Positions 1 to 5,170 of a stretch of 5,170 nt of DNA are shown here, piece by piece (position 1 is the stretch's first letter; every line of letters starts with the position of its first letter). The notes under the pieces were generated by a model. That model did not search any database. It saw only the letters and a program-made list of their open reading frames with translations, and was not told the origin of the DNA. This DNA is from CAZQYC01 sp043746555 (GTDB lineage: Bacteria > Pseudomonadota > Gammaproteobacteria > Steroidobacterales > Steroidobacteraceae). The stretch is from the NCBI GenBank assembly GCA_043746555.1, contig JAYTQU010000402.1, forward strand, positions 1 to 5,170, written 5' to 3'. Both the position numbers and the translations under genes were made by a program.

Positions 1-477
1 CGCTTTCAACTCGGCTTGCTCCATCTCACCATGGCTCGACCGGATCACGCTATCGCCGTGCTGGCACCGCTCGAAAACTTAGACGACCACTCAGCACTGA
101 AACACTTCAAGCGCGGACTCGAGTCGCTGATCCGCGATGATTTCGATCACTGCATGACGCATTTGCGCCATGGCATCGAATTGAATCACAACAATGCTCC
201 TCTCAATCGCGATATGACCATGCTGATGGGAAAAGTGGCTGACGCAGCCGCAGCCGCCACGCCGATCGCATTAACTCAGCGTTTCTTCGACGACCCGATT
301 CACCAACGACAGCGGCAAGCTTGCGTTCGAAGAATAGGCGCGCAAGCACTCGCGGGACGCTTTGCGGAAATATGCACAGACATTGCGAAGTTCGTTGTTC
401 CGCCGGCAACAACGGCGGCGATGGGAAAGCAGTTTGTTAGCAACTGGCCTGTCGGAGGTCCGTGGCGCGCGGCGTGA
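1..477 (+). CDS. TPR-like protein, 3' part (5' end outside window)
   Basis: The frame is open from base 1, so the gene starts upstream; the TTG at 16 and ATG at 31 are internal. The first 75 or so residues have the helix-turn-helix rhythm of tetratricopeptide repeats. FQLGLLHLT is followed by a helix ending in LAPLE, then HFKRGLESLIRDDFDHCMTHL, then a third helix with NAPLN. This resembles the C-terminal repeats of small TPR proteins in Proteobacteria that act as protein-protein scaffolds; the partner is unknown. The last 75 residues start with an alanine run (AAAAA) and continue with an Arg/Gln/Ala-rich stretch (RQRQACVRR) that I do not recognise. This tail could be a genuine extension or an altered C-terminus. 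It stops with TGA 96 bases before the primase-helicase, on the same strand. No hairpin terminator is visible after it. TPR assignment is by pattern only. Confidence 0.6.
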   Translation, partial: RFQLGLLHLTMARPDHAIAVLAPLENLDDHSALKHFKRGLESLIRDDFDHCMTHLRHGIELNHNNAPLNRDMTMLMGKVADAAAAATPIALTQRFFDDPIHQRQRQACVRRIGAQALAGRFAEICTDIAKFVVPPATTAAMGKQFVSNWPVGGPWRAA

Positions 478-573
478 TCGTTCGCCTGCTTAATATTGAG
501 TGCGACTAAGACTTGTATGAACGGTCTCGCGATCCAAGTGACCAAATAGTGATTAAGTGCAACGCTTAAAGCT

Positions 574-2967
574 ATGAGTGATTTTGAGATGGACGAGATC
601 GAGCGGATAAAAAGTCGGCTGCAAGAACTTGCGACCGAGCGCTTGGCCTTGGAACAAAGATTGTCGGCGGTTAGCGTATCAAAGACCGCAAGCGTGCCAT
701 TTCAATCGCTGACCTCAACCGAAAAGGTTGCATTGTTCCAGCGTCTATTTGCTGGACGCACCGACGTCTTTCCAGTGCGATGGGAAAACATCAGAGACGG
801 CAGGTCAGGCTATGCTCCCGCGTGTGCGAATGAGTGGAAGCGCGGCGTCTGCGGTAAACCACAGGTGAAGTGCGGCGAGTGCCCCAATCAAGCGTTCATT
901 CAGTTATCCGCCAACGTTGTCGAAGGGCATCTTCGAGGTGACCATCCGACTCGTCCTTCTAGCGCCGATTATGTGACAGGCGTGTATCCGCTGCTTCACG
1001 ATGAGACATGTTGGTTTGTTGCCGTCGATTTCGACGGCGTCAATTGGTCCAGTGACGCTCGTGCGTACGTAGAGTCATGTGCCGCGAAGAGTGTACAAGC
1101 TGCGCTTGAGAGGTCTCGTTCTGGAAACGGCGCGCATGCGTGGATATTCTTTGATCAGGCCGTTCCAGCGAGAGACGCGCGAAAATTAGCGGCATGGCTC
1201 ATCACCGTGACAATGGAGCGTCGCCCCGAAATTGGTTTCGAGTCGTACGATCGTTTATTTCCGAGTCAAGACACCATGCCCGCGGGTGGCTTCGGCAATC
1301 TCATCGCGCTGCCGCTGCAGCGCAAGGCTCGCGACAACGGCAATACAGTCTTCATAGATCAAGACCTCAATCCACATGAAGACCAGTGGGCGTTTCTGTC
1401 GTCGTTACAAAGGGTGAATGCCGAAACACTACATCGCTTGCTTGACGACGCCGACTCACACGGCGGAGCACTAGGTGTCCGCATTCCCGTTGAGGACGAA
1501 AGTGCTGACGAACCGTGGCGTGCTTCGCCGTCTAGACGTAGTGATTTGAAGCCAATTGGCGATCCGCTTCCGCGTGCGGTAAGAATAGTGATCGCCGACG
1601 AGATATACGTCGACAGATCAGAACTGCCACCATCGATGGTCACACGATTAGTACGTGTCGCAGCGTTTCAAAATCCTGAGTTCTATCGCGCTCAAGCGAT
1701 GCGCCTACCGACGTTCGGCAAACCACGCATTATCTCCTGCGCATCGCTTCATGCACGACATGTCGGTTTGCCTCGGGGCTGCCTTGATGAAGTGCAGGCG
1801 CTTTTGACTGAGCATCACATCGATACGATCATAGAAGACAAACGCGATGCTGGGACAAAGTTGAATGTTCGCTTTACCGGCAAGTTACGTCCGGAACAAA
1901 ACGCCGCAGTCCAGGCTTTGGCGCAACACGATTTCGGCGTGCTCGCGGCGACGACTGCGTTTGGCAAGACTGTTGTCGCAGCGTCAATCATCGCGCTTAG
2001 AGATTGCAACACACTGATCCTGGTACATCGCCGAGAGTTGTTGCGGCAATGGGTTGAACGGCTACAAGAATTTTTGTCTGTGGATGCAAAGGCAATCGGT
2101 ACGATTGGTGGCGGTAAGCGCAAGCCGACCGGACAAATTGATGTGGCATTGATTCAGAGTCTAGTGCGCAAGGGCGAAGTGTCCGATATCGTTGGCGGTT
2201 ACGGCCAGCTTATCGTCGATGAATGCCACCACTTGTCGGCAGCGAGTTTCGAACTAGTCGCTCGTCGCTCAAAGGCCAAATACGTTTTGGGATTGTCGGC
2301 AACGGTCGCACGCAAAGACGGACATCATCCGATCATCTTCATGCAATGTGGTCCAGTGCGCCATCGGGTTGATCCAAAGACGCAGGCCGCGAGACGTGGC
2401 TTCGATCACCACGTACAAATTCGGCAGACGATGTTCCGACTTCCGGAGACCGAAGGCGGAAGATTGTCGATGCCGGCGATCTATGCGGCACTTGCGAACG
2501 ATGCCGCCCGCAACGAGCTCATCTTCGACGATGTCCTTAAAGCGATAGAGCAAGGCAGATGCCCGATTGTGCTCACTGAACGACGCGATCACTTGGATTG
2601 GCTGCAAGAAAAATTCAGCAGGTTTGCTCGAAACGTAATCGTATTGAAGGGTGGCATGACCAAAACCGCTCGAATGGAAGCGGAGATGATGCTGAACGCG
2701 TCGACAACTGGGGAACGACTCGTACTCTCGACGGGCAAATATCTTGGTGAAGGATTCGACGATCCACGCCTAGACACGCTGTTCCTGACGATGCCAATCT
2801 CTTGGAAGGGCACGCTTGCCCAGTACGTAGGTCGGCTTCACCGCAATCATCACAACAAGACACGCGTTATCGTTTATGACTACGTTGATCAAGACGTTCC
2901 TGTGCTTGCTCGAATGGCTGCTCGTCGACAGCTTGGCTATCGCGCGTTGGGTTACGTGCCTGTTTGA
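574..2967 (+). CDS. TOTE-type AEP primase / XPB-like SF2 helicase fusion
   Basis: A 797-residue protein combining a primase-polymerase domain with a DNA helicase; such fusions are catalogued as TOTE conflict-system proteins, thought to act on nucleic acid in defence against mobile DNA. Residues 3-34 form a charged coiled coil. C84, C93, C100 and C103 make a zinc knuckle (start CANEW, end CGECPNQ). Residues about 110-280 are the archaeo-eukaryotic primase domain: metal-binding D152-F-D154, then SRSGNGAH (S183, H188), then YDRLFPSQD and GNLIALPLQ. Residues 335-430 are a conserved linker (NPEFYRAQ, LPRGC). The helicase core follows: Walker A-like TTAFGKT (K465, T466), DECHH (549-553), SAT (575-577), motif V GKYLGEGFD (721-729) and motif VI QYVGRLHR (750-757). 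All motifs look intact. The ATG at 574 has no clear Shine-Dalgarno sequence; ATG at 589 is the alternative start. It converges on the integrase remnant, as expected for island cargo. Exact target and activity are unknown. Confidence 0.88.
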   Translation: MSDFEMDEIERIKSRLQELATERLALEQRLSAVSVSKTASVPFQSLTSTEKVALFQRLFAGRTDVFPVRWENIRDGRSGYAPACANEWKRGVCGKPQVKCGECPNQAFIQLSANVVEGHLRGDHPTRPSSADYVTGVYPLLHDETCWFVAVDFDGVNWSSDARAYVESCAAKSVQAALERSRSGNGAHAWIFFDQAVPARDARKLAAWLITVTMERRPEIGFESYDRLFPSQDTMPAGGFGNLIALPLQRKARDNGNTVFIDQDLNPHEDQWAFLSSLQRVNAETLHRLLDDADSHGGALGVRIPVEDESADEPWRASPSRRSDLKPIGDPLPRAVRIVIADEIYVDRSELPPSMVTRLVRVAAFQNPEFYRAQAMRLPTFGKPRIISCASLHARHVGLPRGCLDEVQALLTEHHIDTIIEDKRDAGTKLNVRFTGKLRPEQNAAVQALAQHDFGVLAATTAFGKTVVAASIIALRDCNTLILVHRRELLRQWVERLQEFLSVDAKAIGTIGGGKRKPTGQIDVALIQSLVRKGEVSDIVGGYGQLIVDECHHLSAASFELVARRSKAKYVLGLSATVARKDGHHPIIFMQCGPVRHRVDPKTQAARRGFDHHVQIRQTMFRLPETEGGRLSMPAIYAALANDAARNELIFDDVLKAIEQGRCPIVLTERRDHLDWLQEKFSRFARNVIVLKGGMTKTARMEAEMMLNASTTGERLVLSTGKYLGEGFDDPRLDTLFLTMPISWKGTLAQYVGRLHRNHHNKTRVIVYDYVDQDVPVLARMAARRQLGYRALGYVPV

Positions 2968-3006
2968 AGCCGACTGTACATACAATGCTCCAATACCACA
3001 GGACTT

Positions 3007-4074
3007 TCACGTCACGCGCGCTGCGTGAAGCGAAACAAATTGTGCGCCAGCGGCAAGTGATGCTAAGTAGTCCGCCCACGCTTGCATCATTGTTCGTCGT
3101 TCCGGTAGATGTTCAGCATAGTTGTAAGCGGCGCGAATCGAGTCGCGTTCGGCGTGTGCAGGTTGCCGTTCGATGGCATCGCGATTCCATCCTTGTTCGT
3201 TGAGCAATGTCGACGCCATGCTGCGGAAACCGTGGCCGGTCATTTCACCTTTGGAATAACCGAGGCGACGTAAAGCGCCGTTGACTGTGTTCTCACTCAT
3301 GACGCGATCACGATGTTGTGCGCCCGGAAAAACGTAGCGGCCTTTCCGGTGAGTGGTTGAAGTTCGCGCAGAATGGCGATAGCTTGTTGTGACAACGGAC
3401 CGATGTGACGAGCATTCATTACCGGCGCTCCGCTGGGATGCGCCATTCGCAGCCGTCGAGATCAACTTCCGACCATTCGGCTTTCCGAAGTTCGCCAGGC
3501 CGGACGAGATGTCTCGTTCGGCGCGTCCGGTTGCAACTGCATAACGAAAGACCTTGCCGCAGTACTGCAAAATGCGGTGCGCGGTTTCCAACGCGCCACG
3601 AGATTCAATTCGACGTAACACCGACAATAGTTCGACAGTTTTTACGTCTTTGATCGGACGAGCGCCTATCCACGGGAATGCATCAGTCTCAAGTCGGTGA
3701 ATGATCCGCTCAGCATAGACGGCAATCCAAGTTGGCGAAAACTTAGTGAGCCATGCGCGCGCGACAACTTCGAATGTGTTTTCCACCTTTTCAACGGTCT
3801 CAATCTTGGCTTTCTTGCGCAGTTCGCTGGGATCGATTCCGGCGGCTACATGCTTGCGAGCTTCGTCGCGTCGGTCGCGAACGTCTTTCAGCCCGACATC
3901 GGGAAAGACGCCAAGAGAGATTCGCTTCTCCTTGCCACCGAAGCGGTACTTGAACCGCCACCAGCGGCCATCGCTCGAAGTGACCTCCAGGTATAGCCCA
4001 CGTTCGTCGAAAAGCTTCACTGCTTTGCTTTGCGGTGGTTTGTAATTTTGAATCTACGTAGTGGTGAGTGGCAT
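3007..4074 (-). pseudogene. P4-type tyrosine integrase, inactivated
   Basis: This is a decayed site-specific recombinase of the P4 integrase family, which inserts islands at tRNA genes. The native start is ATG at 4074 (MPLTTT), but codon 7 is TAG (4054-4056). After it the frame continues with the arm-binding domain (KLFDERGLYLE, YRFGGKEKR, LGVFPDV) and the core-binding helices (HRILQYCGKVFRYAVATGRAERDI, given in part). Near 3505-3515 the frame jumps: about 45-50 expected codons are missing and the catalytic-arginine box RPGELRKAEW continues in a second frame to 3422. A third frame (3419-3342) gives HIGPLSQQAIAIL. The first frame resumes at about 3341 with GRYVFPG. Box II HGFR (H263, R266 counted from GTG 4020), H289 and the tyrosine Y299 are present. 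The usual Leu in IERQLAH is Pro (CCT at 3160-3162). From GTG 4020 a 337-codon frame runs uninterrupted, so the gene can look intact, but its middle (about residues 172-226) is out-of-frame. Confidence 0.9.
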
Positions 4075-4227
4075 GGGGGCAACTCTTCGCGTGGGAAAGG
4101 GGCAAAAAGCCCTGCTGCGCCAATCAATTCCAGATTGTCGCACGACGAAAGGAGGACCCAGCTAAAGCAAGGAACCGTTTCAGAACGCTGACGCTACGGT
4201 AAGTGTGCCCAAGGGCACTAGAAGAAT
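4075..4227. other. Non-coding attachment-site flank
   Basis: This stretch between the integrase start and the inverted repeat holds no supportable gene. It is where P4-type integrase arm-binding sites would be expected, but I could not identify repeated arm motifs. Visible structure is limited to a small stem GGGC-AAAAA-GCCC at 4100-4112 and a 6-bp stem at 4205-4218. A perfect Shine-Dalgarno-like AAAGGAGG (4148-4155, + strand) is not followed by a start codon at usable distance and may be the remnant of a lost gene or chance. Confidence 0.4.
4205..4218. repeat. Short inverted repeat, GTGCCC / GGGCAC
   Basis: Two perfect 6-base arms (4205-4210 and 4213-4218) are separated by AA. It lies 9 bases beyond the 21-bp inverted repeat, so a leftward transcript from tRNA-Asn would meet two hairpins in a row. 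There is no T-run after it; a backup transcription stop is possible but unproven. Confidence 0.45.
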
Positions 4228-4271
4228 AGCCACTTCTCGTTGTCCGATGTATCGGACAACGAGAAGTGGCT
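4228..4271 (-). terminator. Perfect 21-bp inverted repeat at tRNA-Asn 3' end; probable terminator
   Basis: Arms 4228-4248 and 4251-4271 are exact reverse complements with only GT between them. The right arm reaches five bases into the tRNA gene, covering the encoded CCA, the discriminator base and the last acceptor-stem base. In leftward transcription from tRNA-Asn the hairpin is followed by ATTCTTCT, a weak U-rich tail, so an intrinsic terminator is the simplest reading. The stem is unusually long and its pairing sequesters the CCA end. Alternatives are a recombination or att-related palindrome, or the end of a small mobile palindromic element. The repeat is certain; the terminator role is inferred. 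Confidence 0.6.
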
Positions 4272-4290
4272 CCCCGGGACGGGATCGAAC
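4267..4290 (-). other. Candidate attachment-site core (tRNA-Asn 3' end)
   Basis: P4-type integrases typically recombine within the 3' portion of a tRNA gene and leave it functional. Here the 3' half of tRNA-Asn, covering part of the T-arm, the acceptor stem and CCA, faces the integrase remnant. The core position is inferred from family habit. No second copy that would confirm it exists in this window. Confidence 0.35.
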
Positions 4291-4341
4291 CGCCGACCAA
4301 CGGATTAACAGTCCGTCGCTCTACCGCTGAGCTACCGGGGA
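4267..4341 (-). tRNA. tRNA-Asn (anticodon GTT)
   Basis: The minus strand folds into a complete 75-base cloverleaf including an encoded CCA. The acceptor stem pairs TCCCCGG with CCGGGGA. The D-stem is GCTC/GAGC around AGCGGTA. The anticodon stem is ACGGA/TCCGT with loop CTGTTAA, and the anticodon GTT lies at 4307-4309. The T-stem is GGCGG/CCGTC with loop TTCGATC and one G-U pair. The discriminator base is G. It reads asparagine codons AAC and AAT. It appears functional, as expected when island integration restores the tRNA 3' end. It has its own promoter at 4423-4451 and a hairpin directly after it. Confidence 0.97.
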
Positions 4342-4371
4342 ATACCTTTTGCGCCTTGTACTGACAAAAGC

Positions 4372-4397
4372 AATCGCGCGGGAATTCCCTCGCGATT
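4372..4397 (-). repeat. 26-bp near-perfect palindrome in tRNA-Asn leader
   Basis: Twelve of thirteen base pairs are symmetrical about GGGAATTCCC; the only mismatch is 4379/4390. It lies 30 bases before the tRNA 5' end and downstream of the predicted transcription start, so it would be part of the pre-tRNA leader. It could form a strong RNA stem affecting 5' processing, or be a DNA site for a dimeric regulator. The symmetry is certain; the role is not. Confidence 0.6.
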
Positions 4398-4422
4398 TTC
4401 CATGCAATTTTTAAGGCGCGCG

Positions 4423-4451
4423 ATTGTCCGTAAAGGGGTGCTCAGTGTCAA
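4423..4451 (-). promoter_or_regulatory. sigma70-type promoter of tRNA-Asn
   Basis: Reading leftward there is a consensus -35 TTGACA (4451-4446), a 17-base spacer and a -10 GACAAT (4428-4423, four of six matches). The bases after the -10 are CGCGCGCC, a GC-rich discriminator of the kind found at stable-RNA promoters under stringent (ppGpp) control. Start is predicted near 4416, giving a leader of about 75 bases before the tRNA. It fits the tRNA in direction and position; a weaker TTTACG/TAAAAA pair just downstream was judged less likely. Confidence 0.6.
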
Positions 4452-4456
4452 GCTAA

Positions 4457-4472
4457 CCGCCATGGATGGCGG
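4457..4472. repeat. Inverted repeat CCGCCAT-GG-ATGGCGG
   Basis: Perfect 7-base arms with a two-base loop sit just upstream of the tRNA-Asn promoter -35. It is the last of three hairpins met by a transcript leaving the right-hand gene. The octamer ACCGCCAT in its left arm recurs at 4558-4565. No T-run follows on either strand, so a terminator role is weak. Confidence 0.4.
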
Positions 4473-4503
4473 CCCGCGCATGTTCCCAACAGCGCTGGCA
4501 TTT

Positions 4504-4519
4504 CCCACATCCATGTGGG
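4504..4519. repeat. Inverted repeat CCCACAT-CC-ATGTGGG
   Basis: Perfect 7-base arms with a two-base loop lie between two other hairpins, in the spacer between the right-hand gene and the tRNA promoter. No U-rich tail follows. Function is unknown. Confidence 0.4.
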
Positions 4520-4526
4520 TCAGAAA

Positions 4527-4556
4527 TGGTAGAAATGCAAGGAGCAATTTCTACCA
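4527..4556 (-). terminator. 10-bp hairpin after the right-hand gene; possible terminator
   Basis: Perfect 10-base arms TGGTAGAAAT (4527-4536) and ATTTCTACCA (4547-4556) flank a 10-base loop. It begins about 40 bases after the stop codon of the minus-strand gene at 4597. Leftward transcription gives the stem followed by TTTCTGA, so the U-tail is short. With AT-rich arms and a long loop it is only a modest terminator candidate, but its position is right. Confidence 0.4.
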
Positions 4557-4596
4557 GACCGCCATCGACGGAGGCACCGGCAAAAAATGACAGTCA

Positions 4597-5170
4597 CTAG
4601 CTCATCACCAGCACTTCGACTTGCATTTTTGGATTGCCCACGGTTCCTTGTCCCGGCGTGCAGAATAGGTTGTCTTTTAGCACGTGCGCGTCGATCTTTT
4701 TGATGACCTGATTGCGCAGTTGCTCCAGTAGTTCGCAATCCCCGGCGGCACCGGCGCCCACTCCGCTCTTACTATTCAACACAACCGTGCGCCGCACGGC
4801 GTCGAACTCTCCTGTAACAAGCGGCGTCTTTCCCTTGCGTTGCAATTTGGCCAACAATTCTGTTCGTTTTTCGTCCTTGACATTGGCGGCTACCACCTCT
4901 GGCGTTGCGATCTGCGGTGTTGCGAGCAAAATGCGCGCGCCGGGCAATCGCTCGGGTCCCGTTAACTCAGTGCAGCCGGTGGAAGTCACCAGGGAGTTTT
5001 CGCTGGCGCCGAGTTCCTTGATGAAGGACCGTACTTTATCGCGCAGCCCGTCGCAGCTGTAATACGTCGTCAATCCAAAATAGGAAAGATAAATCTCTTG
5101 TACTTGCCACACGGCTTTGACGGTTGGCGCATTGCCGTCGGCCCGCGCGGCATCGACCACGCCGACACTC
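4597..5170 (-). CDS. Conserved hypothetical, probably exported four-cysteine protein (5' end outside window)
   Basis: The frame is open through the right edge of the window, so the gene starts beyond 5170; the GTG at 5160 is only an internal candidate. I recognise the type as a conserved Xanthomonadales protein of unknown function, from the pattern VWQVQEIYLSYFGLTTYYSC followed by DGLRDKVRSFIKELG, but cannot name it. Four cysteines (residues 36, 63, 142 and 167 counted from GTG 5160) lie in YYSCDGL, STGCTEL, GDCELLE and LFCTPGQG; the even number suggests two disulfides and export to the periplasm or outer membrane. The N-terminal signal would be in the missing part. The C-terminal half alternates short strands with one helix (LLEQLRNQVIKKI) and ends with a strand, MQVEVLVMS. 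It is transcribed leftward toward tRNA-Asn and is followed by a hairpin at 4527-4556. It belongs to the resident chromosome on the tRNA's upstream side. Confidence 0.8.
   Translation of the reverse strand, partial: SVGVVDAARADGNAPTVKAVWQVQEIYLSYFGLTTYYSCDGLRDKVRSFIKELGASENSLVTSTGCTELTGPERLPGARILLATPQIATPEVVAANVKDEKRTELLAKLQRKGKTPLVTGEFDAVRRTVVLNSKSGVGAGAAGDCELLEQLRNQVIKKIDAHVLKDNLFCTPGQGTVGNPKMQVEVLVMS

Larger units (their letters stand above)
574..4290. mobile_element. Remnant of tRNA-Asn-integrated island (borders approximate)
   Basis: A P4-type integrase whose 5' end faces a tRNA 3' end about 190 bases away is the standard arrangement at one end of a tRNA-integrated island. The convergent primase-helicase is then the first cargo gene. 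The right border would lie within the 3' part of tRNA-Asn. The left limit given is only that of the last gene I assign to the element: no direct repeat of the tRNA 3' end is seen in bases 1-573, so the true left border may lie beyond the window or have been lost. Integrase decay implies the element can no longer move by itself. Confidence 0.4.

Noticed and set aside
490..521. Promoter for the primase-helicase (TTAATA or TTGAGT with TTGTAT/TATGAA)
   Set aside because: The boxes match poorly or have spacing of 11-14 bases, so no confident call can be made.
300..545. Minus-strand frame of 81 codons opposite the TPR gene
   Set aside because: The plus-strand TPR frame is the better protein, open from the window edge with repeat-like helices; the minus frame has no recognisable motif.
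2968..3006. Bidirectional terminator between the convergent genes
   Set aside because: No stem with a T-run is visible in the 39 bases.
3007..4020. Continuous 337-codon frame as a functional integrase
   Set aside because: The middle is out of frame, the catalytic Arg box is in another frame, and the true start is upstream behind a stop codon.
3697..4045. Plus-strand frames of 99 codons opposite the integrase 5' half
   Set aside because: The minus strand gives clear integrase sequence here; the plus frames are shadows.
4148..4155. Perfect Shine-Dalgarno AAAGGAGG on the + strand as sign of a small gene
   Set aside because: No ATG, GTG or TTG follows at usable spacing and no open frame with protein-like content starts there.
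4457..4556. CRISPR array
   Set aside because: The repeats are inverted, short and different from each other; there are no regularly spaced direct repeats.
4712..5062. Plus-strand frame of 116 codons
   Set aside because: It is antisense to the conserved four-cysteine protein and its composition (Ser/Arg/Pro-rich) is typical of a shadow frame.

Overview
The window looks like a bacterial chromosome of moderate GC content. It most likely comes from the Xanthomonadales (Lysobacterales). This placement rests on remembered resemblance of the integrase remnant, the right-hand secreted-type protein and the left-hand TPR protein to proteins of that group; no search was run.

Layout from left to right. 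Bases 1-477 (+) hold the 3' end of a tetratricopeptide-like protein. Bases 574-2967 (+) encode an apparently intact 797-residue primase-helicase of the type annotated as a 'TOTE conflict system' protein: coiled coil, zinc knuckle, archaeo-eukaryotic primase (AEP) domain and XPB-like superfamily 2 helicase. Convergent with it, with only 39 bases between them, lies a P4-type tyrosine integrase at 3007-4074 (-). That gene is dead: it has a stop at codon 7, an internal deletion of roughly 45-50 codons, and at least two further frameshifts, yet by chance it still shows a 337-codon open frame. Next come a perfect 21-bp inverted repeat (4228-4271) and a tRNA-Asn(GTT) gene (4267-4341, -). The tRNA has a good sigma70 promoter (4423-4451) and a near-perfect 26-bp palindrome in its leader. 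Bases 4342-4596 are non-coding and rich in small hairpins. Bases 4597-5170 (-) hold the 3' part of an unrecognised, probably exported, four-cysteine protein.

Interpretation. The integrase beside the 3' end of a tRNA gene is the usual left end of an integrated genomic island, and the primase-helicase is its first visible cargo gene. The integrase is inactivated while the cargo is intact, so the island appears fixed in place with the putative conflict/defence gene retained. No second copy of the tRNA 3' end is visible in the window, so the far border is either outside it or lost. The tRNA and the right-hand gene belong to the resident chromosome; whether the TPR gene belongs to chromosome or island cannot be decided here.
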